From JAZRUY01 sp045598845 (GTDB lineage: Bacteria > Verrucomicrobiota > Lentisphaeria > Victivallales > Victivallaceae): DNA of 28,753 nucleotides. The stretch's first letter is position 1, and every line of letters starts with the position of its first letter. The translations under genes and the position numbers were made by a program. Location of the stretch: contig JAZRUY010000040.1 in assembly GCA_045598845.1 (NCBI GenBank), positions 1 to 28,753 on the forward strand. Reading direction: 5' to 3'. Below the pieces are notes generated by a model. That model made no database searches, was not told where the DNA came from, and was given only the letters and a program-made list of their open reading frames with translations. Positions 15,246 to 23,827 of the stretch are shown piece by piece.

Positions 15246-17177
15246 TTACTCCTTGACGATTGCTTTCTTGGGGCAGCCGTCGATACAAGCGCCGCACTTG
15301 ATGCACTTATTCTGATCGATGACATGCTTTTCCTTGATCTTACCGCTGATAGCTCCGACCGGACAGTTGCGGGCGCACTTGGTGCATCCAACGCAGTCAT
15401 CGGTTATACAGAGACTGAACAGTTTACGGCATGTACCGGCAGGACACTTCCTATCGCGCACATGAGCGATGTACTCATCGCGGAAATAGCGCAAAGTACT
15501 CAGGATCGGGTTCGGAGCAGTCTGACCGAGACCGCAGAGCGCGGTATCGGTAATGGTACAGGCGAGTTTTTCAAGATCATCAAGCATCTTCTCATCACCC
15601 TGCCCATCGCAGATCTTTTCCAACATTTCCAGCATACGGCGGGTTCCGATACGGCACGGAGTGCATTTGCCGCAAGATTCATCCTTGGTGAATCCGAGAT
15701 AAAACTTGGCCATGGCCGGCATACAATCGCGATCAGAGAGCACGATCATACCGCCGGATCCCATCATGGAGCCGATTCGCGACAAGCTGCCGTAGTCAAT
15801 CGGTGTATCAAGGTTTTCTTTGGTGATACAACCGCCGGACGGTCCGCCGGTCTGCACCGCTTTGAATTCACGGCCGCCGGAAATCCCTCCGCCGATCTCA
15901 TAAATGATCTCGCGCAGAGTTGTTCCCATCGGAACCTCCACCAGGCCAACGTTATTGATCTGGCCGGCCAATGCGAACACCTTGGTACCGGCATTGCCGC
16001 TGACAGTGCGTTTGAAATTGCCGTTTTCATCAAGTTCCGGTTTCCAGTTGCCGATCTTACTGTACCAGGCCGCGCCCTTACGCAGAATCACCGGAATAGA
16101 AGCATAGGTTTCAACGTTGTTCACATTAGTGGAGCACCCCCAGTAACCGCCTCCGATATTGGCCGGGAAAGGCGGCTTGGTAGTCGGCTCGCCGCGCTGA
16201 CCTTCCATGGAGTGAATGAGCGCGGTTTCCTCGCCGCAGACGAACGCCCCGGCGCCGAGTTTAATCTCGATATCGAAACAGAAACCACTGCCCATGATAT
16301 TGTCGCCAAGCAAACCGGCTTCGCGAGCCTGACGGATAGCGGTGCGCAAACGCTCGACCGCAAGAGGATATTCGGCGCGGATGTACACCAACCCGTGCCG
16401 GGCACCGATGGCATAGGCACCGATGGCCATAGCCTCGACAATACTGCTCGGATCGCCTTCCATGATAGAACGGTCCATGAAAGCGCCGGGATCACCTTCA
16501 TCGGCATTGCAGACTATATACTTCTCATCGGTCTGCACTCCGGCGGCGATTTTCCATTTCATTCCGGTCGGGAATCCGGCACCGCCGCGCCCGCACAGAC
16601 CGGAGTTCAAAACTTCCTGAACAACTTGAGCCGGCGTCATCTCGAACAAGCATTTTGCCAATGCCTGATAACCATCGTTGGCAATGTATTCGGAAATATC
16701 CTCCGGGTCGAGCAGACCGCAGTTACGCAACGCAATACGTTCCTGTTTGGCATAGAACGACATCTTGGCATAATCGTGAATGCGCTCTTTCAATTGCGGT
16801 TCAATGAACAGCAGACGCTCTATCAACCGCTTGCCGACAATATGCTTTTCCACAATTTCCGCGGCATCTTCCGGCTTTACCTGCACATAGAATACATTGT
16901 CCGGCATAATCTTAACAATCGGCCCCTGAGCACAGAAACCGAAGCACCCGGTCTGCACAACCTTAACGTCATTATCCAGTCCGCGCTCCTGAATCAACTT
17001 ACGGAGATTATCCATCAACTCTGCGGAACTGGAGGCATGACAACCGGTGCCGCCGCAGCACAGGATTTCCTTTTCAGCCGAGTTGATATCGTGTTCGGAA
17101 ACAGTACGTAACACCAATGCGCTCTTGCAGGACTCATAAGCCTTCAGCAGAGTTTCTCTTGAAGTGATCTTTTCCAT
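15246..17177 (-). CDS. hydB: NADH-dependent [FeFe] hydrogenase subunit HydB (NuoF-like)
   Basis: This is the flavin and NADH-binding subunit of the trimeric hydrogenase, 643 residues. The N-terminal thioredoxin-like [2Fe-2S] domain has CCGGTGCHASSS and TGCFGFC. The NuoF-like core follows, with GRGGAGFPTGMKW (NADH/FMN loop), NADEGDPGAFMDR (FMN) and CGKCTPCRIGTRR (4Fe-4S). The C-terminal ferredoxin domain has CVGCTKCARNCPVGA and CIKCGACIDGCPKKA, which complex I NuoF lacks and HydB has. The start ATG 17177 lies 8 bases after hydC, and the stop is 10 bases before hydA. It passes electrons between NADH, ferredoxin and HydA in the cytoplasm. Confidence 0.95.
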   Translation of the reverse strand: MEKITSRETLLKAYESCKSALVLRTVSEHDINSAEKEILCCGGTGCHASSSAELMDNLRKLIQERGLDNDVKVVQTGCFGFCAQGPIVKIMPDNVFYVQVKPEDAAEIVEKHIVGKRLIERLLFIEPQLKERIHDYAKMSFYAKQERIALRNCGLLDPEDISEYIANDGYQALAKCLFEMTPAQVVQEVLNSGLCGRGGAGFPTGMKWKIAAGVQTDEKYIVCNADEGDPGAFMDRSIMEGDPSSIVEAMAIGAYAIGARHGLVYIRAEYPLAVERLRTAIRQAREAGLLGDNIMGSGFCFDIEIKLGAGAFVCGEETALIHSMEGQRGEPTTKPPFPANIGGGYWGCSTNVNNVETYASIPVILRKGAAWYSKIGNWKPELDENGNFKRTVSGNAGTKVFALAGQINNVGLVEVPMGTTLREIIYEIGGGISGGREFKAVQTGGPSGGCITKENLDTPIDYGSLSRIGSMMGSGGMIVLSDRDCMPAMAKFYLGFTKDESCGKCTPCRIGTRRMLEMLEKICDGQGDEKMLDDLEKLACTITDTALCGLGQTAPNPILSTLRYFRDEYIAHVRDRKCPAGTCRKLFSLCITDDCVGCTKCARNCPVGAISGKIKEKHVIDQNKCIKCGACIDGCPKKAIVKE

Positions 17178-17185
17178 AATCAGGT

Positions 17186-17701
17186 TCAGCCTCTCTGCTT
17201 ATATTCGTTAATAATTTCCACCGCTTTCGCCGGGGTGACTTTCCCGTACACCTTGCCGTTGACCACCATCACCGGAGCCAAACCGCAGGCGCCGACGCAG
17301 CGCAATGCCGAAATCGAGAACAAACCATCAGCGGTCGGAACAGTATCGGCCTTAACTCCAAGCACGCGCTCAATCTCCGACAGAACTTTTTCTGATCCCT
17401 TTACATAGCAGGCGGTACCGAGGCAAACGTTGATACAGTACTTGCCTTTCGGTTCGGTGGTAAAATAATTGTAAAAACTCACCACTCCGGACACTTGGGC
17501 ATCGGTGAGATTGAGTTTTTTCGCCACATGACTCTGAACTTCGGCAGGCAGATATCCGAAGATATTCTGCGCCTGATGCAGAACTTGAATCAGGCGACCG
17601 CGCCGCCTTTCATCGGTCAGGTCAACCCCGAGACCGTCGATAAAGGTGTCAAGCTCGGCGAATTTCTTCTCCGCACCTTCCGATAATTTGTTACAACACA
17701 T
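17186..17701 (-). CDS. hydC: NADH-dependent [FeFe] hydrogenase subunit HydC (NuoE-like)
   Basis: This small electron-transfer subunit has 171 residues, with a helical N-terminus and a thioredoxin-like [2Fe-2S] domain. The motifs are LIQVLHQAQNIFGYLP, VSGVVSFYNYFTTEPKGKY, the cysteine pair in CLGTACYVKG and the later pair in RCVGACGLAPVMVVNGKVYG, all standard for the NuoE/HydC family. ATG 17701 is preceded by AGGGG at good spacing. It is the first gene of hydCBA. Position and size argue for HydC rather than a complex I subunit, since no other nuo genes are present. Confidence 0.94.
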   Translation of the reverse strand: MCCNKLSEGAEKKFAELDTFIDGLGVDLTDERRRGRLIQVLHQAQNIFGYLPAEVQSHVAKKLNLTDAQVSGVVSFYNYFTTEPKGKYCINVCLGTACYVKGSEKVLSEIERVLGVKADTVPTADGLFSISALRCVGACGLAPVMVVNGKVYGKVTPAKAVEIINEYKQRG

Positions 17702-17771
17702 TTTGTTCCCCTATGCTTGTTGAACAACGTATAAGCCCGCCGCCGAAACGGCTGTAAAAAATCATTGTCAT

Positions 17772-17799
17772 AATGTAGTGCCGGAAACGATTTTTTCAA
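17772..17799 (-). promoter_or_regulatory. Candidate promoter of hydCBA
   Basis: On the minus strand TTGAAA (17799-17794), a 16-base spacer and TACATT (17777-17772) precede hydC by about 70 bases. The match is moderate. Confidence 0.3.
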
Positions 17800-18089
17800 G
17801 CATCAGAAAGCGATGAGACCGAAACGGACGTCGCCATATCGCCGGCATCACGGGATAAAAACCGCATAACATGCAAATTTCCCGACAGAGCGCCGTGCAA
17901 CAGCAAATTTCATGTTGCGGAACACCGGCTCCGTACGGAGATTCTAATGGTGTAAAGTAATTAAGTGAACGCTCAGATGCGCCTGTTGTACATACTAAAT
18001 TTTGAGTAGAAGATACACCCCGAAACAGTCAATCGCGATACAGTTTCACCGTAGCGGGAATGTATTTTACGAAAAAAAAAGTTTCGATG

Positions 18090-18118
18090 TGGACAAACTA
18101 TCTTTGCGGATGTATTTT
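18090..18118 (+). promoter_or_regulatory. Candidate promoter of the symporter gene
   Basis: TGGACA (18090-18095), a 17-base spacer and TATTTT (18113-18118) lie 62 bases before the ATG. If used, transcription starts near 18125, so the A/T hairpin at 18126-18157 would form the very 5' end of the mRNA. Confidence 0.35.
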
Positions 18119-18125
18119 TACCCGC

Positions 18126-18157
18126 GTTAAAAAAAGTCCGGTGCTGTCTTTTTTAAC
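18126..18157 (+). promoter_or_regulatory. A/T-rich hairpin in the symporter leader
   Basis: GTTAAAAAAAG (18126-18136) can pair with CTTTTTTAAC (18148-18157), leaving one bulged A and an 11-base loop. It ends 23 bases before the symporter ATG and just upstream of the AGGGAA ribosome site. It is not a classic terminator; a role in mRNA stability or translation is possible but unproven. Confidence 0.35.
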
Positions 18158-18180
18158 CCGTTTAACAAAAAGGGAAAACG

Positions 18181-19761
18181 ATGCAGGTTTTATTTTTCGC
18201 AGATACCGTGGCCGCGGCGGGGTTTTCCGTCTGGAAACTGGCCGACTCCACCAAATACACACTTTGGACCGGCATTATCATCTATGTCCTGGGAATGCTT
18301 TTCATCGGCTGGTGGTGCAGCAAAAAGGTCAAAGGCATGAATGATTTTCTGGTGGCCGGGCGAAGATTGCCGCTTTGGATGGCCACCGCCACCCTGCTTG
18401 CCACCTGGTTCGGAGCAGGTTCCAGCATGGGGGTGGCGGCCACCGTCTACACAGATGGCATCGGGGGCGTATTAAGCGACCCGTTCGGGGCATCTTTGAG
18501 TCTGATCATCGCCGGTATCTTTGTAGTAGGATTGCTCCGCAAACTCAAATGCCTGACCGTAACCGATATCATCGAACGCCGGTACGGCAAATGGGCGGGA
18601 GTCTACGCTTCGCTCTGGATGATTCCGGTATATATCGGATGGCTGGGTGCGCAAATTCTAGGTATCGGCACTCTGCTCAATCTGCTCACCGGCATCAATG
18701 CGAAACTGGGAACCTGCATCGGGGCGGTGATCGTGCTGATATACACTCTCGAGGGCGGCATGTGGGCGGTTACGATCACCGATGTGGTACAGGTTTCATT
18801 CATCATCTTCGGCTTGTTCCTAATCATTCCAGGCGCCATCAGTGAATGCGGCAGCTGGGATGCGATGATGAGCAGAGTAAGCGAGGCCGATTTATCTTTG
18901 GGGTTCAAAGGACAAGGCGCGACTGATTTCGTGTATTACATCGGCACCTGGATTGTTATGGGGCTGGGATGTGTGGTCGGTCAAGATGTCATTCAGCGTT
19001 CGCTTTCCAGCCGTAATGATAAAATCGCAGTCAGTTCAGCGGTGATTTCCGGTTTTTTCTATATGGCCATCGGACTGGTTCCCATTACGATCGGACTGGC
19101 GGCGCGGGCGGTATTCGCCAAATACGGGATTTCGGCAGAATCCTTCGGCGGCGATTTGGAGAACGGGGTGCTGCCCCAGATGGCGATGATCGTACTCGGC
19201 AATATAAGTCCGGTTTTACTTACAATTTTTCTGGCCGCGCTGATTTCCGCCATCATGAGTTCGGCAGACAGTTCACTTTTAGCGGCATCCAGTTTGCTTT
19301 GCAACAATGTGGTCGGCTCCATCTGGCCGCGGCTTAAGGACAAATATCTGCTGCTAATTACCCGTATCGCCACTGTCGCACTGACTGTGCTGGCGCTGGT
19401 ACTGGCATATTATGTGGACAGTATCTACAAATTGATGATCAACTCCTGGGCTTCACAGCTGGTTGTTGTGTTCATTCCTGTCTGCACTGCGCTTTATGTT
19501 AAAAATGCGGGGAAGAATGCCGCATGGGCAACCATGGCGGTTTCCACTGCCACCTGGCTTACCTATACTTTTATTACTTCATCGGGTTCGGGAATGTGTT
19601 TTAACGAACTGCTGAACAGCGATTTGCTTGACTACAATCTTACCGTGGGCGCAGTTTACGGTTTCGCCGCCGGGCTGATCGCTTTCATTTGCTGCTATTT
19701 CGGGGAACGCATCCCCGGCTGGGTACTGGATACCGGCAATACCGATGATGAGGAAGAATGA
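18181..19761 (+). CDS. Sodium:solute symporter (SSS family)
   Basis: This inner-membrane secondary transporter of 526 residues has about 13 hydrophobic spans and couples uptake of a solute to Na+ influx. Family marks include GRRLPLWMATATLLATWFGA near residue 60, the LEGGMWAVTITDVVQ stretch, and LISAIMSSADSSLLAASS, the SSS signature whose Ser/Thr residues help bind Na+. The substrate (sugar, amino acid, pantothenate and so on) cannot be told from the sequence. The start ATG 18181 follows AGGGAAAACG. The end overlaps the next gene in an ATGA junction, so the symporter and the tsaC-like gene are one transcript. Confidence 0.92.
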   Translation: MQVLFFADTVAAAGFSVWKLADSTKYTLWTGIIIYVLGMLFIGWWCSKKVKGMNDFLVAGRRLPLWMATATLLATWFGAGSSMGVAATVYTDGIGGVLSDPFGASLSLIIAGIFVVGLLRKLKCLTVTDIIERRYGKWAGVYASLWMIPVYIGWLGAQILGIGTLLNLLTGINAKLGTCIGAVIVLIYTLEGGMWAVTITDVVQVSFIIFGLFLIIPGAISECGSWDAMMSRVSEADLSLGFKGQGATDFVYYIGTWIVMGLGCVVGQDVIQRSLSSRNDKIAVSSAVISGFFYMAIGLVPITIGLAARAVFAKYGISAESFGGDLENGVLPQMAMIVLGNISPVLLTIFLAALISAIMSSADSSLLAASSLLCNNVVGSIWPRLKDKYLLLITRIATVALTVLALVLAYYVDSIYKLMINSWASQLVVVFIPVCTALYVKNAGKNAAWATMAVSTATWLTYTFITSSGSGMCFNELLNSDLLDYNLTVGAVYGFAAGLIAFICCYFGERIPGWVLDTGNTDDEEE

Positions 19762-20357
19762 TCCACCCGCCGACGCGTGGCTTATGGAATTGCGGCGAAT
19801 CTACCGCCGCGGATAAAACAGCCGCAGTACTGCGCACGGTCAACGGAGCGGTGGCGGCAATACCGACCGAAACAGTCTACGGTTTGGTATGCAATGCCGC
19901 CGATGCGGAGGCGGTGGAAAACATTTATCTGCTGAAAGACCGGGACCGCAGTAAAAAATTCACCTGGTTCATTGAAGACTGGCGCCGCATGGATAAGTAC
20001 GGCGCCGTTATAACACCTCTGGCGCGCCGGCTGGCGGAAAAATACATGCCCGGACCGATCACACTGATTGTTCCGCTGCAAGCCGGCGGTACCATCGGGT
20101 TCAGAATTCCGGATCATCCGTTCTGCCTGGAACTGTTGCGGAAAACCGGTTTTCCGCTGGCCAGTACCAGCGCAAATCATTCCGGTCAACCCAATGCGCT
20201 GACTCTCGATGCGGCACTGGACTCTCTCACCGGACCGGTAGCAGCGGCTGTGGACGGTGGCCCCATATCCGCCGGAGCATTGGCATCCACAGTAGTGCTG
20301 GCAACCGGAAACGAGCCGGTGGTTCTGCGGCAGGGTATCGTGAAAATCGAGTTATAG
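19758..20357 (+). CDS. tsaC: L-threonylcarbamoyladenylate synthase (TsaC/Sua5/YrdC family)
   Basis: This enzyme makes threonylcarbamoyl-AMP from threonine, bicarbonate and ATP, the first step of the t6A37 modification of tRNAs reading ANN codons. It has 199 residues, the short TsaC form without the Sua5 extension. Motifs are AIPTETVYGLVCNA near the N-terminus, LKDRDRSKKFTW (the KxR region), MPGPITLIVP, FRIPDHP, and PLASTSANHSGQP followed by ASTVV. The ATG at 19758 shares bases with the symporter stop (ATGA). The trxB gene is convergent 65 bases beyond, with an inverted repeat between. Confidence 0.92.
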   Translation: MIHPPTRGLWNCGESTAADKTAAVLRTVNGAVAAIPTETVYGLVCNAADAEAVENIYLLKDRDRSKKFTWFIEDWRRMDKYGAVITPLARRLAEKYMPGPITLIVPLQAGGTIGFRIPDHPFCLELLRKTGFPLASTSANHSGQPNALTLDAALDSLTGPVAAAVDGGPISAGALASTVVLATGNEPVVLRQGIVKIEL

Positions 20358-20386
20358 TATTCCTGGGAAAACGAATGTAAACAAAT

Positions 20387-20407
20387 AATCCGCATACTCC
20401 GCGGATT
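20387..20407. terminator. Possible bidirectional terminator between tsaC and trxB
   Basis: AATCCGC (20387-20393) and GCGGATT (20401-20407) form a 7-base-pair stem around a 7-base loop in the short convergent gap. It is flanked by A/T-rich bases but has no long T-run on either side, so termination may be weak. Confidence 0.45.
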
Positions 20408-20422
20408 TAATTCCTCGAAAAA

Positions 20423-21334
20423 TCAGCGTAATCCGTCAACAAAACGGCAGGCTGCCAGTGCAGCCACTGCGCCGTCGCCGGTGGCGGTAACCACCTGACG
20501 GATATTTTTAGTACGGCAGTCTCCGGCTGCAAATATTCCCTTTGCCGAAGTTACCGTATCTTCACCGGCTACAATGTAGCCGCGGTCATCCAGGCGGCAG
20601 AGCGCTCCGAATGCGTCATTATCCGGCTGCTGACCGATAGCCACGAAAACACCGTTTACCGGCAAACGCATAGAACGGTTATCCGCGGTATTATTCAACA
20701 GCAGCGCCTGCAATTCGCTTTCGCCTTCCAGCGCGGTCACCACGGTATTGTAGAGAAAACTTACATTTTCGCGCGACGCAAGAATATCCAGCAGCATTTG
20801 TTCTCCGGTGCAGGCATTGAGATTCTGCACCACCGTCACTTTGGAACATATATCCGCCAGCAGCACCGCATCCTGCAATGCGGTGTTGCCACCGCCGATG
20901 ACCGCGACTTCCCTGCCGCGGAAAAACGCTCCGTCGCACAAAGAGCAGTATGACACCCCGTTGCCGACCAATTCATTTTCCCCGGGCAACCCCAACTGAC
21001 GATGCCGGCTGCCGGCAGCAATAATCAATGCTTTGCACTGATATTCGGCATAGCCGCCGGTCACGGTCTTATAAGTACCGAAATCCCGGATTCCAGTTAC
21101 GGCATCAAGCTCAATTTCCGCTCCGGCCCCGATCGCCTGTTCTACCAGTTTCTCGCCAAGTTCATTACCGGAGAGTGCCTGAAATCCAGGATAATTCTCA
21201 ACCTTGGGAGAATAAGTGATCCGACCGCCGAAAGTTTCCCGCTCCAGCACCAGTACGGATTTCCCGGCGCGGCGGGCATAAACCGCCGCCGTCAATCCGG
21301 CCGGACCGGACCCGATAATCACTATGTCGTACAT
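20423..21334 (-). CDS. trxB: Thioredoxin reductase-like flavoprotein
   Basis: This 303-residue FAD protein has the low-molecular-weight thioredoxin reductase fold. GSGPAGLTAA (8-17) binds FAD, the redox pair is CSLC (Cys130, Cys133), GGGNTA (147-152) is the second Rossmann glycine motif, and AAGDCR near the end closes the FAD site. After the second Rossmann strand the family has HRRxxxR, which grips the NADPH phosphate. Here the equivalent stretch is VVQNLNACTGEQ (168-179), with none of those basic residues. The electron donor may therefore be NADH or a non-pyridine partner such as ferredoxin. ATG 21334 has AGGAG 8 bases upstream and lies 10 bases after nrdD, so it is probably the reductase for the redoxin domain fused to NrdD. 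Confidence 0.88.
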   Translation of the reverse strand: MYDIVIIGSGPAGLTAAVYARRAGKSVLVLERETFGGRITYSPKVENYPGFQALSGNELGEKLVEQAIGAGAEIELDAVTGIRDFGTYKTVTGGYAEYQCKALIIAAGSRHRQLGLPGENELVGNGVSYCSLCDGAFFRGREVAVIGGGNTALQDAVLLADICSKVTVVQNLNACTGEQMLLDILASRENVSFLYNTVVTALEGESELQALLLNNTADNRSMRLPVNGVFVAIGQQPDNDAFGALCRLDDRGYIVAGEDTVTSAKGIFAAGDCRTKNIRQVVTATGDGAVAALAACRFVDGLR

Positions 21335-21344
21335 TCAGGCACTC

Positions 21345-23756
21345 CTATTCCGCGACCACTGCAGTCTGTTCATCGATGAACTTGCGGATATTGGAAACAT
21401 TGACGATTTTTTCAAAATTATCTCCGCGCACAACTACCAGAGTAGGAGCCTGTCTCACACCGTACAATCTGGTTTTTTCCACTTCTTCATCGGCGATCAC
21501 CGTCTCGTAAAGCAGACCGGCTTTATCAAGAAAAGTTTTAGCCATTTTGCAGTTGGGACAAGTGCGGGTGGCAAATATAATCAACCGGTCATAAGCAGAA
21601 GTTTCGCGCATTGGAGTTGCGGATTCCGATGCGGCCTGATTCCCGGACGGGAATTCCGTATTGCCGCCGAACCGCTTCTTCATCGACCCTGCGGCATTAT
21701 ATACCCGGCGGTCTTTGTACTCTTGAGTCTTGCCGGCATTCCAATTCTGTACCGGCCGGTAATAACCTGTAATCCTGCTATATACTTCAGTATTACCGCC
21801 GCAGGTCGGACATTTGAATGCTTCGCCGCTAATATAGCCGTGATCCTTGCATACCGAATATGTCGGTGACATGGTGTAGTACGGCAGTTTATAGTTTTCA
21901 GCGATTTTCCGCACCAGTGCGGCGGCGGATTTCCAGTTCGGCAGTTTTTCACCCAAAAACGCATGAAATACAGTGCCGGAGGTATAGAGAGTCTGCAACT
22001 CGTCCTGAATATCGAGAGCTGAGAATATATCTTCAGTATAATTCACCGGCAGGTGCGAACTGTTGGTATAATAAGGGGTACCGCAGTCGCCGGAGGCGGA
22101 AATGATGTCGCCGAACCGCTTGCGGTCATGCATGGCCAGCCGGTAGGAGGTGGATTCCGCCGGTGTAGCCTCAAGATTGTACAGGTCGCCGTACTGTTCC
22201 TGATAATCCGACAGCCGCTCACGCATATGATTCAGCACCTCTTTGGTGAACTCCTGCGCTTTCTTATCGGTCAGGTCTGCACGAATCCATTTCGCATTGA
22301 GACCGGCTTCATTCATTCCTACCAGCCCAATGGTTGAAAAATGGTTGTCAAATTTGCCAAGATACCGTTTGGTATAGGGGTACAGCCCCTCATCCAGCAA
22401 TTTTGAGATTACATTGCGCTTGATTTTGAGCGAACGCGCCGAAATATCCATCATACGGTCGAGTCTTGCGAAAAAATCTTCTTTGTCTTTTGCCAGATAG
22501 GCGATGCGCGGCATATTGATGGTTACCACGCCGATGGAGCCGGTGCTTTCTCCGCTTCCGAAATATCCGCCGGATTTCTTGCGCAGTTCACGCAGATCCA
22601 GCCGCAACCGGCAACACATCGACCGGATATCGCTGGGTTCCATATCACTGTTTACATAGTTAGAAAAATAAGGTGTACCGTATTTTGCGGTCATTTCGAA
22701 CAACAGTTTATTATTTTCCGTTTCCGACCAGTCGAAATCGGACGTTATGGAGTAAGTGGGTATCGGATACTGGAATCCCCGCCCCTGGGCATCACCTTCA
22801 ATCATAATTTCGATGAATGCCTTGTTAATCATATCCATTTCTTTTTTACAGTCTTTATACTTGAAATCCACTTCCTTTCCGCCGATCAGGCAATTCAACT
22901 CGGCAAGATCCGGCGGCACGGTCCAGTCCAGAGTAATGTTGGAGAACGGAGCCTGAGTTCCCCAGCGTGACGGAGTGTTTACCCCGAATATGAAAGACTC
23001 CAAACATTTTTTCACCTGATCATAACTAAGATTGTCGATTTTCACAAACGGGGCAAGATAGGTGTCAAAAGAACTGAATGCCTGGGCACCGGCCCATTCG
23101 TTCTGCATGATACCCAGAAAATTGACCATTTGATTGCACAGAGTGGCCAAATGCGATGCCGGGGCACTGGTGATTTTTCCCGGGACGCCCCCCAATCCTT
23201 CCTTAATCAATTGTTTGAGCGACCATCCGGCACAGTAACCGGTCAGCATGGAAAGATCATGCAGATGAATATCCGCATTACGGTGGGCATTGGCAATTTC
23301 CTCATCGTAAACTTCCGACAGCCAGTAGTTGGCGGTGATGGCTCCGGAATTAGAGAGAATCAACCCGCCGACCGAATATGTGACTGTGGAATTTTCCTTT
23401 ACCCGCCAGTCGTTGATTTTCACGTAATTATCCACCGTCTGCTTGAAATCAAGTATGGTGGACTTGGCATTGCGCAATTTTTCATGCTGGCGACGATATA
23501 ATATGTAGGCTTTCGCCACATCGCCGTAACCGGCCTGCACCAGCACGGATTCCACACTGTCCTGAATATCTTCAACCGAAATCAGCCCCTCTTTGATTTT
23601 CGGTTCAAAATCAGCAGTCACCTTGAGTGCCAGAAAGTCGATTATCGACTGATTGTACTGCTTTTCCTGAGCATCGAAAGCCAGCTTGACAGCATCGGAT
23701 ATCTTGGTGATATCAAAATCCACATTTTTGCTGTCGCGCTTCTTAACCTGATACAT
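21345..23756 (-). CDS. nrdD: Anaerobic ribonucleoside-triphosphate reductase with fused glutaredoxin-like domain
   Basis: This class III glycyl-radical reductase makes dNTPs for DNA synthesis under anoxia; 803 residues. Residues 1-95 are an ATP-cone (allosteric). The barrel core includes SGAITANYWLSEVYDEE, MCCRLRLDLRELRKKSGG and GSIGVVTINMPRIAYLA. A zinc site is visible as Cys636, His639, Cys649 and Cys652, and the radical glycine is Gly664 in RITGYYRP by alignment. After a linker (about 685-722) comes a redoxin domain with CPNC at 733-736 and the cis-Pro stretch VRQAPTLVVV. The fused dithiol suggests this enzyme takes electrons from a redoxin rather than formate. ATG 23756 has AAAGGAG 9 bases upstream. 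It is encoded between nrdG and trxB. Confidence 0.95.
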   Translation of the reverse strand: MYQVKKRDSKNVDFDITKISDAVKLAFDAQEKQYNQSIIDFLALKVTADFEPKIKEGLISVEDIQDSVESVLVQAGYGDVAKAYILYRRQHEKLRNAKSTILDFKQTVDNYVKINDWRVKENSTVTYSVGGLILSNSGAITANYWLSEVYDEEIANAHRNADIHLHDLSMLTGYCAGWSLKQLIKEGLGGVPGKITSAPASHLATLCNQMVNFLGIMQNEWAGAQAFSSFDTYLAPFVKIDNLSYDQVKKCLESFIFGVNTPSRWGTQAPFSNITLDWTVPPDLAELNCLIGGKEVDFKYKDCKKEMDMINKAFIEIMIEGDAQGRGFQYPIPTYSITSDFDWSETENNKLLFEMTAKYGTPYFSNYVNSDMEPSDIRSMCCRLRLDLRELRKKSGGYFGSGESTGSIGVVTINMPRIAYLAKDKEDFFARLDRMMDISARSLKIKRNVISKLLDEGLYPYTKRYLGKFDNHFSTIGLVGMNEAGLNAKWIRADLTDKKAQEFTKEVLNHMRERLSDYQEQYGDLYNLEATPAESTSYRLAMHDRKRFGDIISASGDCGTPYYTNSSHLPVNYTEDIFSALDIQDELQTLYTSGTVFHAFLGEKLPNWKSAAALVRKIAENYKLPYYTMSPTYSVCKDHGYISGEAFKCPTCGGNTEVYSRITGYYRPVQNWNAGKTQEYKDRRVYNAAGSMKKRFGGNTEFPSGNQAASESATPMRETSAYDRLIIFATRTCPNCKMAKTFLDKAGLLYETVIADEEVEKTRLYGVRQAPTLVVVRGDNFEKIVNVSNIRKFIDEQTAVVAE

Positions 23757-23827
23757 TTTCTTTTCTCCTTTTTCGTTTTGAAACTTGTTTTAAAGGTTTG
23801 ATGACATTCGACGATACCAGTTCCGAA

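Larger units (their letters stand above)
17702..18180. other. Intergenic region between divergent hydC and symporter genes
   Basis: No gene is supported in these 479 bases. They hold candidate promoters for both sides, a perfect 12-base palindrome CTCCGTACGGAG (17929-17940), a repeated GCAAATTT in the 17870-17911 stretch, two copies of a TGTATTTT(T)AC motif (near 18061 and 18111), each with an A-run a short way downstream, and a long A/T stem just before the symporter. I found no tRNA and no riboswitch I can name. A short open frame at 18060-18344 overlaps the symporter in another frame and is not a gene. Confidence 0.5.

Noticed and set aside
15236..15400. Upstream extension of hydA
   Set aside because: It lies almost entirely within the hydB coding sequence in another frame and would add 55 residues not found in HydA.
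15144..17111. 655-codon open frame antisense to hydB
   Set aside because: It is a shadow of hydB; the minus strand carries all the iron-sulfur and flavin motifs, and the plus frame has no domain features.
17716..17732. TTGTTGAACAA near the hydC start as a Rex (NADH sensor) site
   Set aside because: The Rex box is an 18-base dyad of the type TTGTGAA-N4-TTCACAA. This short dyad lacks the spacing and the G/C core.
18060..18344. 94-codon frame overlapping the symporter start
   Set aside because: It overlaps the well-supported symporter in another frame, and its product is basic and featureless.
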